Assembly: GCF_003984625.1 (NCBI RefSeq)
Contig: NZ_RWKH01000007.1
Coordinates: 124,001 to 188,000 of the forward strand
DNA from: Variovorax sp. DXTD-1
GTDB taxonomy: Bacteria; Pseudomonadota; Gammaproteobacteria; Burkholderiales; Burkholderiaceae_C
DNA length: 64,000 bases
Reading direction: 5' to 3'
Shown here piece after piece: positions 27,519-37,171 of the stretch; positions within the stretch are counted from its first letter, which is position 1; the number at the start of each line of letters is the position of its first letter. Position numbers and translations under genes: made by a program. Under the pieces are notes generated by a model. That model was not told where the DNA came from. It was given only the letters and a program-made list of their open reading frames with translations, and ran no database searches.

Positions 27519-27878
27519 ATGGCTCGCTATGTCGATGGCTTTCTTGTTCCCGTTCCCTCGAACAACGTCGAGGCATATCGCAAGCTGGCGCGCAAGGCCG
27601 GCAAGATCTGGATGGAATACGGCGCGCTCGAATACATGGAATGCATTGCCGACGATGTGAAGCCCGGCAAGTTCACTTCGTTTCCGCAGAGCGTGAAGCA
27701 GAAGGCGGACGAAACCGTGGCCTTCTCGTGGATCGTCTACAAGTCGCGCAAGCACCGCGACACGGTCAACGCCAAGATCATGGCCGACCCGCGCATTGCC
27801 GCAATGGACCCGAAGACCATGCCCTTCGATGCGAAGCGGATGATCTTCGGTGGGTTCAAGTCGATCGTCGAGTTCTGA
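27519..27878 (+). CDS. DUF1428 family protein
   Basis: A 119-residue protein beginning ARYVDGFLVPVPSNNVEAY and containing WMEYGALEYMECIADDV and MPFDAKRMIFGGF, which are the conserved blocks of DUF1428 (ferredoxin-like alpha-beta barrel). The biochemical role is unknown. AAGGAG lies upstream of the ATG. It is the last gene in line with the VOC/exporter genes and converges on the TSUP gene. Confidence 0.9.
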   Translation: MARYVDGFLVPVPSNNVEAYRKLARKAGKIWMEYGALEYMECIADDVKPGKFTSFPQSVKQKADETVAFSWIVYKSRKHRDTVNAKIMADPRIAAMDPKTMPFDAKRMIFGGFKSIVEF

Positions 27879-27893
27879 CCGGGCGCGCCGGGC

Positions 27894-28652
27894 TCAGGCA
27901 AGAAACCCGTCGTAGACGAGCTTGAGCCCGGTCAGCAGCATGCCGAGGTACAGGAAGCGGTAGAACCACGTGGCGCTGATGCGCCGCGCAATGCGAATGC
28001 CGACCCACACGCCGAGCGGCGCAAGAGGCATCAGCACCGCCGAGGTGGCCAGGGTGCGCAGGTCGATGAGTCCGAGCCAGGCGTACGGAATCCACTTGCT
28101 CAGGTTCACCACGAAGAAGAAGTAGGCCATCGTCGCCGTGAACGCCACCGGCTTGAGCCGCAGCGGAATCACGTAGGCATTGATCGGCGGCCCGCCGGCG
28201 TGCGCGATGAAGCTCGTGAAGCCCGACACCGCGGTGAGCGCCGCGCCGACCGCGCGCGAAGGCAGCGGATCGTCGGGCTTGGGCGGAAACACCAGCCGCT
28301 GTGCAAGGAACAGCAGCGTGAACACGCCGACGATACCCGCCACGGTATGGGCCGAAAGCGTTCGGAACAGCAGCGTACCTATCACCGTGCCGAGCAGCCC
28401 GAACGGAACCAGGAACTTGAGCAGCGCCCGGTCGAAGTCGCGCCGGAAGGCGGCAATCCCCAGCAAGTCCATCAACAGCAGCAGCGGCATCAGGATGGCC
28501 GCGGCCTGCGGCACCGTGACCGCGAGCGCCATCAGCGGCACCGCAAGCGAGCCGAAGCCGGCGCCGAACCCGCTCTTGCTGATGCCGAGCAACAGCACGG
28601 CCGGAACGGCAACCGCATAGAAATGCGGATCGGTGATGACAGGAAAGAGCAT
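27894..28652 (-). CDS. TSUP/TauE-SafE family permease
   Basis: A 252-residue membrane protein with about eight helices. The two family repeats begin LLLGISKSGFGAGFGSLAVPL and AVSGFTSFIAHAGGPPIN. TSUP proteins export or import sulfite, sulfoacetate or other organosulfur anions; the substrate here is not known. Its 5' leader contains tandem terminator-like hairpins on the transcribed strand. Confidence 0.88.
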   Translation of the reverse strand: MLFPVITDPHFYAVAVPAVLLLGISKSGFGAGFGSLAVPLMALAVTVPQAAAILMPLLLLMDLLGIAAFRRDFDRALLKFLVPFGLLGTVIGTLLFRTLSAHTVAGIVGVFTLLFLAQRLVFPPKPDDPLPSRAVGAALTAVSGFTSFIAHAGGPPINAYVIPLRLKPVAFTATMAYFFFVVNLSKWIPYAWLGLIDLRTLATSAVLMPLAPLGVWVGIRIARRISATWFYRFLYLGMLLTGLKLVYDGFLA

Positions 28653-28660
28653 GGAAGACT

Positions 28661-28720
28661 GCGCAGAAAAAGGTCCGCTGCCGTGTGGCGGCGCAGAAAA
28701 AAGCCCGCCGTGTGGCGGGC
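28661..28720 (-). promoter_or_regulatory. Tandem near-duplicate leader with terminator-like hairpin upstream of TSUP gene
   Basis: Two near-copies of a roughly 28 bp unit (GCGCAGAAAAA followed by a GCCGTGTGGCG part) lie end to end. On the minus strand the distal copy gives GCCCGCC-ACAC-GGCGGGC followed by six T, a canonical intrinsic terminator. It ends 39-70 bp before the TSUP start codon, where an attenuator would be. Confidence 0.5.
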
Positions 28721-28770
28721 CGTGCAAGCGTAGCAGGACGCCGCCGGCCCCGCAGGATTCTTCGGCCACC

Positions 28771-28824
28771 TGCGCAAACGTGTGCGTAAACGCACAGCCG
28801 CGCCGGCCGCGGCTGCGCACACTG
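28771..28824 (+). promoter_or_regulatory. Crp/Fnr-like site and -10 element upstream of doxX
   Basis: TGCGTAAACGCA (28783-28794) is a perfect palindrome, preceded 12 bp upstream by TGCGCAAACG. CACACTG lies at 28818-28824, 36 bp from the first base of the GTGCG...GCAC box. If CACACT is the -10, the palindrome centre falls near -41.5, the class II activator position. The same arrangement recurs at 31833-31875. Confidence 0.55.
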
Positions 28825-28878
28825 GAACCGCAACCGCCGCACTCCGCGGCGGGCCTTCAACTTCCTCAAGGATCTGCC

Positions 28879-29352
28879 ATGAACACCCAGGCCGTAGCCG
28901 CCGATTCCGCGCGTGCGCCGATCGCATCTTCGTTCGCTTCTCCCTCGCCCGCCACGCTGGACGATTCCGGCAAGCTGCTGCTGCGGGTGGCCATCGGCGT
29001 GCTCGTGCTGCTGCACGGCATTTTCAAGATTTCGGCCGGCGTGGGCTTTGTCAGCGCCATTCTGGTGAAGGCCGGCCTGCCGGGCGGGCTGGCCTACCTG
29101 GTGTACGTGGGCGAGATCGCGGCGCCGCTGCTCATGATTGCCGGCTTCTGGACCCGCGCCGCCGCCGGCGTGGTCGTCATCAACATGCTCGCGGCCTTCG
29201 GCCTGGTGCACATGACCGACCTGTTCGCCCTGACCAAGCAAGGGGGCTGGGCGCTCGAACTGCAGGGCCTGTACCTGTTCGGCGCGCTGGCCGTGGTGCT
29301 GCTGGGCGCGGGCCGCTTCAGCCTGGCGGGCCTGCGCGGCCGCTGGAACTGA
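28879..29352 (+). CDS. DoxX-family membrane protein
   Basis: A 157-residue protein with a 30-residue soluble leader and four hydrophobic helices; LLRVAIGVLVLLHGIFKI and LVYVGEIAAPLLMIAGFWTR are typical DoxX blocks. DoxX proteins are linked to thiosulfate/quinone or thiol-stress functions, but most are uncharacterised. Its upstream region has a Crp/Fnr-like palindrome matching the one before the gene at 31937. Confidence 0.9.
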   Translation: MNTQAVAADSARAPIASSFASPSPATLDDSGKLLLRVAIGVLVLLHGIFKISAGVGFVSAILVKAGLPGGLAYLVYVGEIAAPLLMIAGFWTRAAAGVVVINMLAAFGLVHMTDLFALTKQGGWALELQGLYLFGALAVVLLGAGRFSLAGLRGRWN

Positions 29353-29370
29353 GCCGGCCAAGCCGCCGGC

Positions 29371-30096
29371 TCAACCCGCGTCGCCGCGCACTTGCGACAC
29401 CATGCGCTCGAGCCGCGCGGCGTCGGCCACCAGCAGGGCCTTGCCGTCCTTGCGCAGCACGCCGCTGCGCACCAGCACATTGAGTTCGCGCGTCACCTGC
29501 TCGCGGTTGGTGCTGATCTGGCTGGCCAGGGCCGCGTGCTTGGGCGCCGGATCGAGCCTCGACTGGTTGCTTTCCACGCCCGCGATTCGTGCGAGCCGCA
29601 GCAATTCGGCATGCAAGCGGTTCTGCACACCCAGCGTGCTCAGGTCGATCACGCGTTCCGACAGCTGTCGCACCAATGATGCGAGCCGCTGCATCACGCG
29701 CTCGGCCACCAGCGGCTCGTCGCGCAGCAGGGCCATGAAGGAAAGCCTGTCGAGGCTGGCGAGCACGCTGGGTTCGAGCGTGACCACATCGGCGGAGCGC
29801 GGCCCGCCGTCGATGGCGGCAATGTCGCCGAAGTGCTCGCCGGCTTCCGAATCCCTGAAGGTGACCTGCCGGCCGTTGGCTGAATAAGTGGTGACCCGCA
29901 CCCGCCCCGAGACCAGCAGGAACACGTCGCCTTGCTGTTCGGCGCGCAGCAGCAACGGCTTGCCGGCCTCCACGCTGTGCCACAGGCACTGCTGCGCGAC
30001 CAGGTCCAGGCGCTGGTCGGAAAGCCCCTCGAGCAGCGCGATGCGGCGCAGCGCAAGGCTGGAACGGAGAGTGGTCGAAGGAGTAGTTGGGGCCAT
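29371..30096 (-). CDS. Crp/Fnr-family transcriptional regulator, probable cAMP receptor
   Basis: A 241-residue regulator. The cyclic-nucleotide-binding domain has GEHFGDIAAIDGGPRSADV, retaining the glutamate and Arg-Ser that hold the cAMP phosphate in CRP. The C-terminal helix-turn-helix has ISTNREQVTREL. There is no N-terminal cysteine cluster, so it is not an FNR-type iron-sulfur sensor. An upstream ATG at 30120 would add eight residues. It is divergent from a class III cyclase, suggesting a dedicated cAMP circuit. Confidence 0.9.
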   Translation of the reverse strand: MAPTTPSTTLRSSLALRRIALLEGLSDQRLDLVAQQCLWHSVEAGKPLLLRAEQQGDVFLLVSGRVRVTTYSANGRQVTFRDSEAGEHFGDIAAIDGGPRSADVVTLEPSVLASLDRLSFMALLRDEPLVAERVMQRLASLVRQLSERVIDLSTLGVQNRLHAELLRLARIAGVESNQSRLDPAPKHAALASQISTNREQVTRELNVLVRSGVLRKDGKALLVADAARLERMVSQVRGDAG

Positions 30097-30149
30097 GCCG
30101 GGTGAGAGGGGCGCGCGCATTATGCTCGGGTGCCCCTTCGAACCCGTTC

Positions 30150-31817
30150 ATGGACAGACGTTCCCCCCAAGCCCCTTTTTTGCCGAGACTGCCGACCCGG
30201 CGCAATCTCCGCTGGGCAAGCGGGCTCGTGCTGATGGCCTATGTGACGGCGCATTTGCTCAACCATTCGCTGGGCATCGTCTCCTTTGCCGCGGCCGAAA
30301 CGGTGCTGCGCGGCGTGCAGCACTTCTGGCACAGCCTGCCGGGCACGCTGCTGCTGTACGGCGCCGCGACCGTTCACCTGGCGCTTGCCGGGGCCGCGCT
30401 GTGGGAGCGCCGCACGCTGCGCATGCCCCCGCTCGAAGGCCTGCGCATACTGCTGGGCTTCGCGCTGCCGCTGCTGCTGATCGCCCACCTGACGGCCATG
30501 CGCGGCGCCTACCAGGCCTACGGCATCGAAGGCTCGTATGCGCGCGTCGTCTGGGGACGGTGGAACCTGCCGGGCGCCACGGCGCAGCTCGCCATGATGT
30601 TCGCGGCCTGGACGCACGGCTGCATCGGCATGCACTTTGCGCTGCGGGCACGGCCGAGCTACCGCCGCTTCTCCCATCTGCTGCTTGCCCTTGCAGTCGT
30701 GCTGCCCCTTGCCGCGGCGATGGGTTTCGTCTCCATGGGACGCGAGTTCCAGTGGACAGGCGTACCGCCCGCAGTGGTGCCGAACGCTGCCCAGGGCCGC
30801 ACGCTCGACGCCGTGGAAACCGGCATCGAGGTCTTCTACGCACTTGGCCTGGCCGCCCTGCTGGCAGCGTTTGGAGCGCGCCACTGGCTGGCGCGCCGGC
30901 CGTGCGGGCTTTCGGTTTCGCTGCGTTACCCCGGACGCACCGTGCAGGTGCCGCGCGGCTGGAGCGTGCTGGAGGCGAGCCGCTCGCACGGCATCGCCCA
31001 TCTTTCGGTGTGCGGCGGACGGGCGCGCTGCTCGACATGCCGCGTGCGCGTGCTCGGCCCCGCCGAACACATCGGCGAACCGGGCCGTGACGAGCAGCGA
31101 ACGCTTGAGCGCGTGCGTGCGCCCGGCGACGTGCGGCTGGCCTGCCAGCTGCGGCCCCGCGGCGACATCGAGGTCACTCCGCTGTTCGCCCCGCCACCCA
31201 ACAGCGGCCGGCCGGCGCCAGTCAGCAGCTTCGGCCGCGAGCGCGACGTGGCCATTCTGTTCGTGGACCTGCGGCGCTGGTCGGGCCTGTCGGAGCGGCA
31301 ATGGCCGTTCGACCTGGCCTATGTGCTCGACCGCTACTTTGCGACGGTGGGTGCGGCCGTGCGAGAAAGCGGCGGCGTGCCCAACCAGTTCATCGGCGAC
31401 AGCGTGATGGCGATCTTCGGGCTCGAGACCGACCTGCCCACCGCGTGCCGCCAGGCGCTGCGCGCGACCGAGCTCATCGGCGAGCGCATGGACGCCTGGA
31501 GCGAAGGCTTCGAGGCGCAATTCGGCCAGCGGCTGGACTTTGGCATGGGCCTGCACGCCGGGCGTGCGGCGGTGGGCGAAGTGGGCTACCTCGACACGAC
31601 CACCTTCACCGCCATCGGCGAAGTGGTCAACACGGCAAGCCGGCTGCAGGACCATTCCAAGGCCGCCGCATCGAGGCTGGTGGTTTCGTTGTTCGCGGCG
31701 CAGCAGGCCGGCCTGGCGCACGCCGCGGAGCAGGTCGACACGCTGGTGGTGCGTGGGCGCTCCGAGCCGCTTGCGGTGATCTGTTCGCAGCCCGTCCTCT
31801 TGGCAACGCCCCTGTAG
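30150..31817 (+). CDS. Membrane adenylyl cyclase with heme-type anchor and [2Fe-2S] ferredoxin domain
   Basis: A 555-residue three-module protein. Residues about 20-245 form six or so membrane helices with histidines suitably placed for heme (His35, His39, His76, His113, His156, His162), like succinate-dehydrogenase-type diheme anchors. Residues about 255-345 form a ferredoxin domain with Cys288, Cys294, Cys297 (C-x5-C-x2-C) and Cys332. Residues about 362-545 are a class III cyclase with metal aspartates Asp373 and Asp417 and Asn494/Arg498 in GEVVNTASRL. Gln413 replaces the usual substrate-selecting lysine. Redox control through quinone or heme is inferred by analogy with CyaC of Sinorhizobium meliloti. 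ATP as substrate is likely given the adjacent Crp but is not proven. Confidence 0.9.
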   Translation: MDRRSPQAPFLPRLPTRRNLRWASGLVLMAYVTAHLLNHSLGIVSFAAAETVLRGVQHFWHSLPGTLLLYGAATVHLALAGAALWERRTLRMPPLEGLRILLGFALPLLLIAHLTAMRGAYQAYGIEGSYARVVWGRWNLPGATAQLAMMFAAWTHGCIGMHFALRARPSYRRFSHLLLALAVVLPLAAAMGFVSMGREFQWTGVPPAVVPNAAQGRTLDAVETGIEVFYALGLAALLAAFGARHWLARRPCGLSVSLRYPGRTVQVPRGWSVLEASRSHGIAHLSVCGGRARCSTCRVRVLGPAEHIGEPGRDEQRTLERVRAPGDVRLACQLRPRGDIEVTPLFAPPPNSGRPAPVSSFGRERDVAILFVDLRRWSGLSERQWPFDLAYVLDRYFATVGAAVRESGGVPNQFIGDSVMAIFGLETDLPTACRQALRATELIGERMDAWSEGFEAQFGQRLDFGMGLHAGRAAVGEVGYLDTTTFTAIGEVVNTASRLQDHSKAAASRLVVSLFAAQQAGLAHAAEQVDTLVVRGRSEPLAVICSQPVLLATPL

Positions 31818-31832
31818 CAATTGCCAAAAGCG

Positions 31833-31875
31833 GTGCGCAAACGCACAGCGCGGGCTGCGGAGCAGTTTCACACTG
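31833..31875 (+). promoter_or_regulatory. Crp/Fnr-like site and -10 element upstream of the DUF4148-like gene
   Basis: TGCGCAAACGCA (31834-31845), flanked by G and C as in the doxX site, lies just after the cyclase stop. CACACTG follows at 31869-31875, exactly 36 bp from the box start as at doxX. This supports a common activator, most simply the neighbouring Crp-like protein. Confidence 0.55.
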
Positions 31876-31936
31876 CATCTGTGGCAACGACGAATGTCCG
31901 CCGACCACACCACTTTCAGCCTAGGGGACTCTCATC

Positions 31937-32293
31937 ATGAACACGAAGCAACTCATCGCCGTTTCCGCCGCCGCACTCGCCATGCTGGGCGCCGCGGGTG
32001 CACATGCCGAAACCTACGAAGGCGTGCAGGCCCTCACGTCGTACGCCAACCGTGCGGACGTGCAGGCCGAAGCCGTGGCGGCTGCGCGCGGCGGCAACAC
32101 GTATTCGGACAGCGCCGCGGAAGGCGTGGTGGCCGTCCAATCCACGCTCGACCGCAATGCGGTGCGCGCCCAGGCCGTGGCCGCCGCGCACGATCCGCTG
32201 CAAAGCCTGGATCGCCGTGCCTTCTATCGCGACCAGGTGCCATCGGCTTACAGCAAGCCTGCCGTTTCGTTCACGCAGCAAGCCGGCCTGTAA
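31937..32293 (+). CDS. Small secreted protein, DUF4148-like
   Basis: A 118-residue protein with a clear signal peptide (cleavage AHA/ETY near residue 24) and a short mature part of repeated small residues (QAEAVAAARGGNTYSD, RAQAVAAAHDPLQSLDR), ending SFTQQAGL. The pattern resembles DUF4148 proteins, common in Burkholderiales periplasms, with no known activity. It has its own promoter region with a Crp/Fnr-like site, 119 bp after the cyclase gene. Confidence 0.8.
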   Translation: MNTKQLIAVSAAALAMLGAAGAHAETYEGVQALTSYANRADVQAEAVAAARGGNTYSDSAAEGVVAVQSTLDRNAVRAQAVAAAHDPLQSLDRRAFYRDQVPSAYSKPAVSFTQQAGL

Positions 32294-32302
32294 GGCAACC
32301 GC

Positions 32303-33340
32303 TCAGGCCCGCGCCACCTTCACGGTGGCCGCGCCAGCGAATTCTTCGATGGCATAGCGCACCGGCAGAAAGCGCTCGATCACCGCGCAATTGGTTCGCG
32401 TGTGCTCGGTCACCTGGCTGCAGGTGAAGGCGGCCGCATCGCCGCTTTGCCATGCAGCCAGGCCCAGCAGCAGCGCCAGCTGGTCGGCCAGATGCGGCCC
32501 CACGGCCGCCTGGCTCTTCTGGAAGTCGCGCAGCTCCCTCACCAGCGCATGCGCCACCTGCTCTGCGCTCAGCGTCTTTTCGCCGAAGGCCGTGAAGACC
32601 TCGGTCACGTGCTCGTAGGCCAGCGTGGCGAGCAGCGCGTTGCCCGGCCCTTCGTTCTGCCGCGCCGTGCCGACGCGCAGTTGCTCGCCCGACCAGCCCA
32701 TCGCCTTGCCCAGTGTTTCCAGCTCGCGCGTGGCAATGTGCCGTGCGAGCCCCGGCGCCAGGCACTCGGCATGGCCCGACAGCAATGCGCCGCGCTCTAT
32801 CAGGTCGAAGGGCTTCAGCCCGTCGGCCGACGGAACGATGGTCGCGTCGACCTCGCCGCCGCCGGCGGGATAAAAGCCGCAGCGGCGCAGCACCAGTTGC
32901 AGGTCCGCGCCCAGGCGGCGCACCAGCGGCGCAAAGGCCCGCTCCAGAAAGTGGAACGGCGGCGCCATTGGGTTGTGCGTGCCGCCGCGCAGCTGCACGC
33001 GGCTCGGCGTGCCGGCCAGCAGCAGCGGCGGCAGTACCGTTTGAAGCACCAGCATGCAGCTGCCCGCGCTCGCAATCGTGAAGCTGTAGTCGCCCGCACG
33101 CACCGGACCGGGCACGAAGCGCAGCGATTGCGATCCGAGCTCGGCCCCTTCGACCTGCGCGCCGCTGATTTCGGCCGCGGCGTGAACGCAGGCGAGGTGC
33201 TGGCGCATCAGGCCCGGCTTGGCGCGGCCCGCGCGAATCTTCTCGATGGCAACGGGCTGGCCCGTTGTCACCGACAACGCGAGGCTGGTGCGCAGGATCT
33301 GGCCGCCGCCCTCGCCCTGCGAGCCGTCGAGTTCAATCAT
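32303..33340 (-). CDS. rtcA: RNA 3'-terminal phosphate cyclase RtcA
   Basis: It converts RNA 3'-phosphate ends to 2',3'-cyclic phosphates, the substrates for RtcB ligation. The 345-residue protein opens with the family signature DGSQGEGGGQILRTSLALS and contains RGGTHNPMAPP, FYPAGGGEV and a C-terminal HTRTNCAVIERFLPVRY carrying the nucleotidylated histidine. It is the last gene of the RNA-repair operon, with its ATG overlapping the upstream stop by 4 bp. Confidence 0.96.
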   Translation of the reverse strand: MIELDGSQGEGGGQILRTSLALSVTTGQPVAIEKIRAGRAKPGLMRQHLACVHAAAEISGAQVEGAELGSQSLRFVPGPVRAGDYSFTIASAGSCMLVLQTVLPPLLLAGTPSRVQLRGGTHNPMAPPFHFLERAFAPLVRRLGADLQLVLRRCGFYPAGGGEVDATIVPSADGLKPFDLIERGALLSGHAECLAPGLARHIATRELETLGKAMGWSGEQLRVGTARQNEGPGNALLATLAYEHVTEVFTAFGEKTLSAEQVAHALVRELRDFQKSQAAVGPHLADQLALLLGLAAWQSGDAAAFTCSQVTEHTRTNCAVIERFLPVRYAIEEFAGAATVKVARA

Positions 33341-34233
33341 GCGCGGCCTCCGTTCTTCACTGCGGACGCGGCCGCGTCGAAGCGCAGCACGGTCTCGCAG
33401 AGAAACGCATCGAGCCCTGCACCCTCGGCCTGCGGCAGCGGTGTGACAGGTTCGGCTGCATTGGCCACCAGTTCGCCTTCGATGAACGCGTGAATGCCCG
33501 GCCAGCGCGGGCTGGTGGCGGCTTCTCCGGCGCGCATCTTCACTTCGAGCAGCGCGTTGATTTCTTCGATCAGCGCGGAATCGCGCACGGGGTCGAGCGT
33601 TTTCTGCGCGAGGTCGGCAAAGCGCATCGGCGGCACGCCGGGCTGCGTGCGGATCCATCGCGCGGCCAGCAGCGGGCGCAGCACATAGAGGTATTTCTTG
33701 TAGCGCACCTCTTCCGCCTGCAGGTGCTCGCGGAAGTTCTTCTTTGCCATCGAAGCGTAGTGATGCCAGCCACGCGCGTTGGAAAACACGGCCTCCGAGA
33801 GCGCACGAAAACGCGGCATGGCCGCCTCGTCTTCACGGTACACCACCGGCGAGCGCAGCCACTCGAGCAGCGTGGGGTTCGACTCGCGCATGAGGCCCAG
33901 CGCCTTGCGCAGGTCCCATCCGTTCACGTCGAGGTCGCCACTGATCGGCAGCTCGATCACGTCACGCTGCGGGGTAACCGTGAGGTACCACGGCAGGCGG
34001 TTCACGTAGATGAAGCGCACGTCATAGTCGCTGTCGGGCGAGGCAAAGCCCCAGCCGCGGCTATCGGATTCGCAGGCGAACAGCACCGTGACGTCATGGC
34101 GCGTTTCGATGTCGCGCAGGGCATCCATGATCTGCACGCGCATGGCGGGATCGATGGGGTGCGCCGAGCGCAGGAATTCTTGTTCTTTGTTGCTCATGAA
34201 TAAAAACTTCTTCTTGCCGCCGGATTTTTTCAT
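33337..34233 (-). CDS. RlaP-type nucleotidyltransferase (polymerase beta superfamily)
   Basis: A 298-residue protein. The polymerase-beta-like signature SRGWGFASPDSDYDVRF holds the catalytic Asp69 and Asp71 after a glycine/serine turn. This pattern matches the YcgL/RlaP family, reported as RNA-repair-associated nucleotidyltransferases (family knowledge). A helical C-terminal half follows. Reaction and substrate are unknown; it could add nucleotides to, or cap, broken RNA ends. The ATG at 34233 overlaps the RNase Z stop (ATGA); an ATG 12 codons further in is possible. Confidence 0.85.
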   Translation of the reverse strand: MKKSGGKKKFLFMSNKEQEFLRSAHPIDPAMRVQIMDALRDIETRHDVTVLFACESDSRGWGFASPDSDYDVRFIYVNRLPWYLTVTPQRDVIELPISGDLDVNGWDLRKALGLMRESNPTLLEWLRSPVVYREDEAAMPRFRALSEAVFSNARGWHHYASMAKKNFREHLQAEEVRYKKYLYVLRPLLAARWIRTQPGVPPMRFADLAQKTLDPVRDSALIEEINALLEVKMRAGEAATSPRWPGIHAFIEGELVANAAEPVTPLPQAEGAGLDAFLCETVLRFDAAASAVKNGGRA

Positions 34234-35201
34234 TCATCCGATCGGGCACGGGTGACAGCCACTTTGCCGGCGCCGTCGAGTTCAAAAACGTCCAGGTCGT
34301 TGGCCAGGAACGCGTTGCCGCTGTAGTGGGCCTGGGTTTCCGCCATCAGCGCCGCCATCCCCTCTTCGTTCTGGTGGCGCGGACTCAGGTGCGTCAGCAC
34401 CAGGTTGGGCACTTTGGCGGATTGCGCAAACTCGGCCACCAAGCGCGCGGAGCTGTGCATGGGCCCGGCGCCAACCTTGTCGAGCGCCTCCTGCGTGTAG
34501 GTGGCCTCGTGCACCAACAGTTGCGCACCTTCACAGGCCGTGCGCAGCATTGCGGGCTCGGCGTTGTCGCCTCCCAGCACGGCGCTTGCGGTGTCGATCT
34601 GCGTCTCTGCAAAGTCGGCACTGCGCAGCATCGCGCCGTTGAAAGGCACGTCTTCGCCGTTCTGCAGCGCGCGCCATGCGGGCCCGGGCGGCAGGCCGGC
34701 CGCACGCAAGGCGTCGGCCTTGAGTCGCACGCGCCGGGTTTGCACCTGCACGCGGTAGGCGTGGCTCGGCACCCGGTGGCGCAGCACATGGCGCTCGATG
34801 CGAAGGCCCGGGGCTTCGTGGACCAGCGCCTCGGCGCCGAGATCCATATGCTCGACCTCGTACGGCAGATGCAGGTCCGTCAACCGGCGCGTCGCCTCGA
34901 ACCACTGCCACACCGGCAGCGGCGCAATCAGCTTCAGCGGCCTGGTGCGCTTGCCCATGCCCGCGCTCGCGAGCAGACCCGGCAGGCCGTAGCAATGGTC
35001 GCCGTGCACATGCGTGATGCAGACAGCAGTCATGTCGTGCAGCGACAGCGGCGTTTTCTGCAGGCGGTGCTGCGTGCCTTCGCCGCAATCGACAAGGAAC
35101 CAGTCGGCACCGAGCACGGTCTGCACCGCAAGGCCGGAGACGTTGCGCTGGCGCGTGGGTGTGCCTGAGGACGTACCCAGAAAAGTGAGTTTCAACATCA
35201 T
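34230..35201 (-). CDS. rnz: Ribonuclease Z (tRNase Z)
   Basis: A metallo-beta-lactamase-fold endonuclease that trims tRNA 3' ends. The 323-residue protein has the N-terminal LTFLGTSSGTPTRQRN, the zinc motif THVHGDH (His64, His66, Asp68, His69), GDNAE and VLTHLSPRH. Its inclusion in an rtc operon points to tRNA substrates. Two adjacent ATGs (35201 and 35198) overlap the upstream stop. RNase Z-like genes are usually elsewhere in the genome, so this placement is notable. Confidence 0.93.
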   Translation of the reverse strand: MMLKLTFLGTSSGTPTRQRNVSGLAVQTVLGADWFLVDCGEGTQHRLQKTPLSLHDMTAVCITHVHGDHCYGLPGLLASAGMGKRTRPLKLIAPLPVWQWFEATRRLTDLHLPYEVEHMDLGAEALVHEAPGLRIERHVLRHRVPSHAYRVQVQTRRVRLKADALRAAGLPPGPAWRALQNGEDVPFNGAMLRSADFAETQIDTASAVLGGDNAEPAMLRTACEGAQLLVHEATYTQEALDKVGAGPMHSSARLVAEFAQSAKVPNLVLTHLSPRHQNEEGMAALMAETQAHYSGNAFLANDLDVFELDGAGKVAVTRARSDE

Positions 35202-35851
35202 GGCCGTAGCTCCGCCAGACGGCGCAGCGCCTTGGCTGCAGCGTCCGCCGCCTCGCGCTCCCAAACACGATGGTTCTGCCCGCTTGGGCGGGCGGCCACC
35301 AAAGCCTCCAGTTGTGCAATCTGTTCGGGACCGCCCCAGCATCCCATGACCTCGATGGCCACCACACGCAGGCTGCGCCACTTGCTTTGCAAGGCCGCCT
35401 CTATCTGAGCCAATGCAGCAGCGTCAGGCTTTTCGGCAGCAAGCGCGCGCAACCGGGCCACCTCGTCGCCCAGCAGGTTCGCGCCTTCGTTCCGAAGCGC
35501 CGCATCGCGCAGGGCCCGGCGGGCCTGCCGGCATGCACGGCATCGAACCGCGTGGCTGTACACCGAGCCCTGCGCGACTTCGTGCCACCACTTCTGTTGC
35601 TTGGCCGTCCACACCTCTTTGGCGCCGCAATCACGGCAGGTGTAGGCCTGATCGAGATAGAAATCCGGCACTTCGCCAAAGGTGGTGTTGTAGTGCGCAA
35701 GCCGCGACTTGTCGGCCATGGCCATGCCCGGCACGAGACCGCCCGCCGACAGCTGGCGGGCGTCTTGCGTACGCAGTTGCACCTTCAGCGCGGCGGCGCG
35801 TTCGAGGCGGTGCGCCTTGATTTCGGCGCGGCGTTGCTTGTTGCTTTTCAT
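35198..35851 (-). CDS. Zinc-ribbon protein with helical C-terminus
   Basis: A 217-residue protein. A Lys/Arg-rich N-terminus leads to a zinc ribbon with CRDC and, about 38 residues later, CRAC, separated by VWTAKQQKWWHEVAQG; this matches the probable zinc-ribbon (zf-trcl type) pattern. The last 90 residues look like HEAT-type helical repeats. RNA binding is plausible from charge and context, but no activity is known. It is translationally coupled to RNase Z and follows rtcB by 58 bp. Confidence 0.8.
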   Translation of the reverse strand: MKSNKQRRAEIKAHRLERAAALKVQLRTQDARQLSAGGLVPGMAMADKSRLAHYNTTFGEVPDFYLDQAYTCRDCGAKEVWTAKQQKWWHEVAQGSVYSHAVRCRACRQARRALRDAALRNEGANLLGDEVARLRALAAEKPDAAALAQIEAALQSKWRSLRVVAIEVMGCWGGPEQIAQLEALVAARPSGQNHRVWEREAADAAAKALRRLAELRP

Positions 35852-35909
35852 TGTTTATTTACTCGATTGCCGTTGCACACGCCCTCCGTCCTCGGACCAG
35901 CGCGGGCTT

Positions 35910-37133
<1,224 letters not shown>

Positions 37134-37171
37134 TTTTCTCTCTCCAATCTATTCTTCACGACTGTGTGATT

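Noticed and set aside
29371..30096. FNR-type oxygen sensor for the Crp/Fnr gene
   Set aside because: No N-terminal cysteine cluster; the binding pocket keeps the CRP-type Arg-Ser instead.
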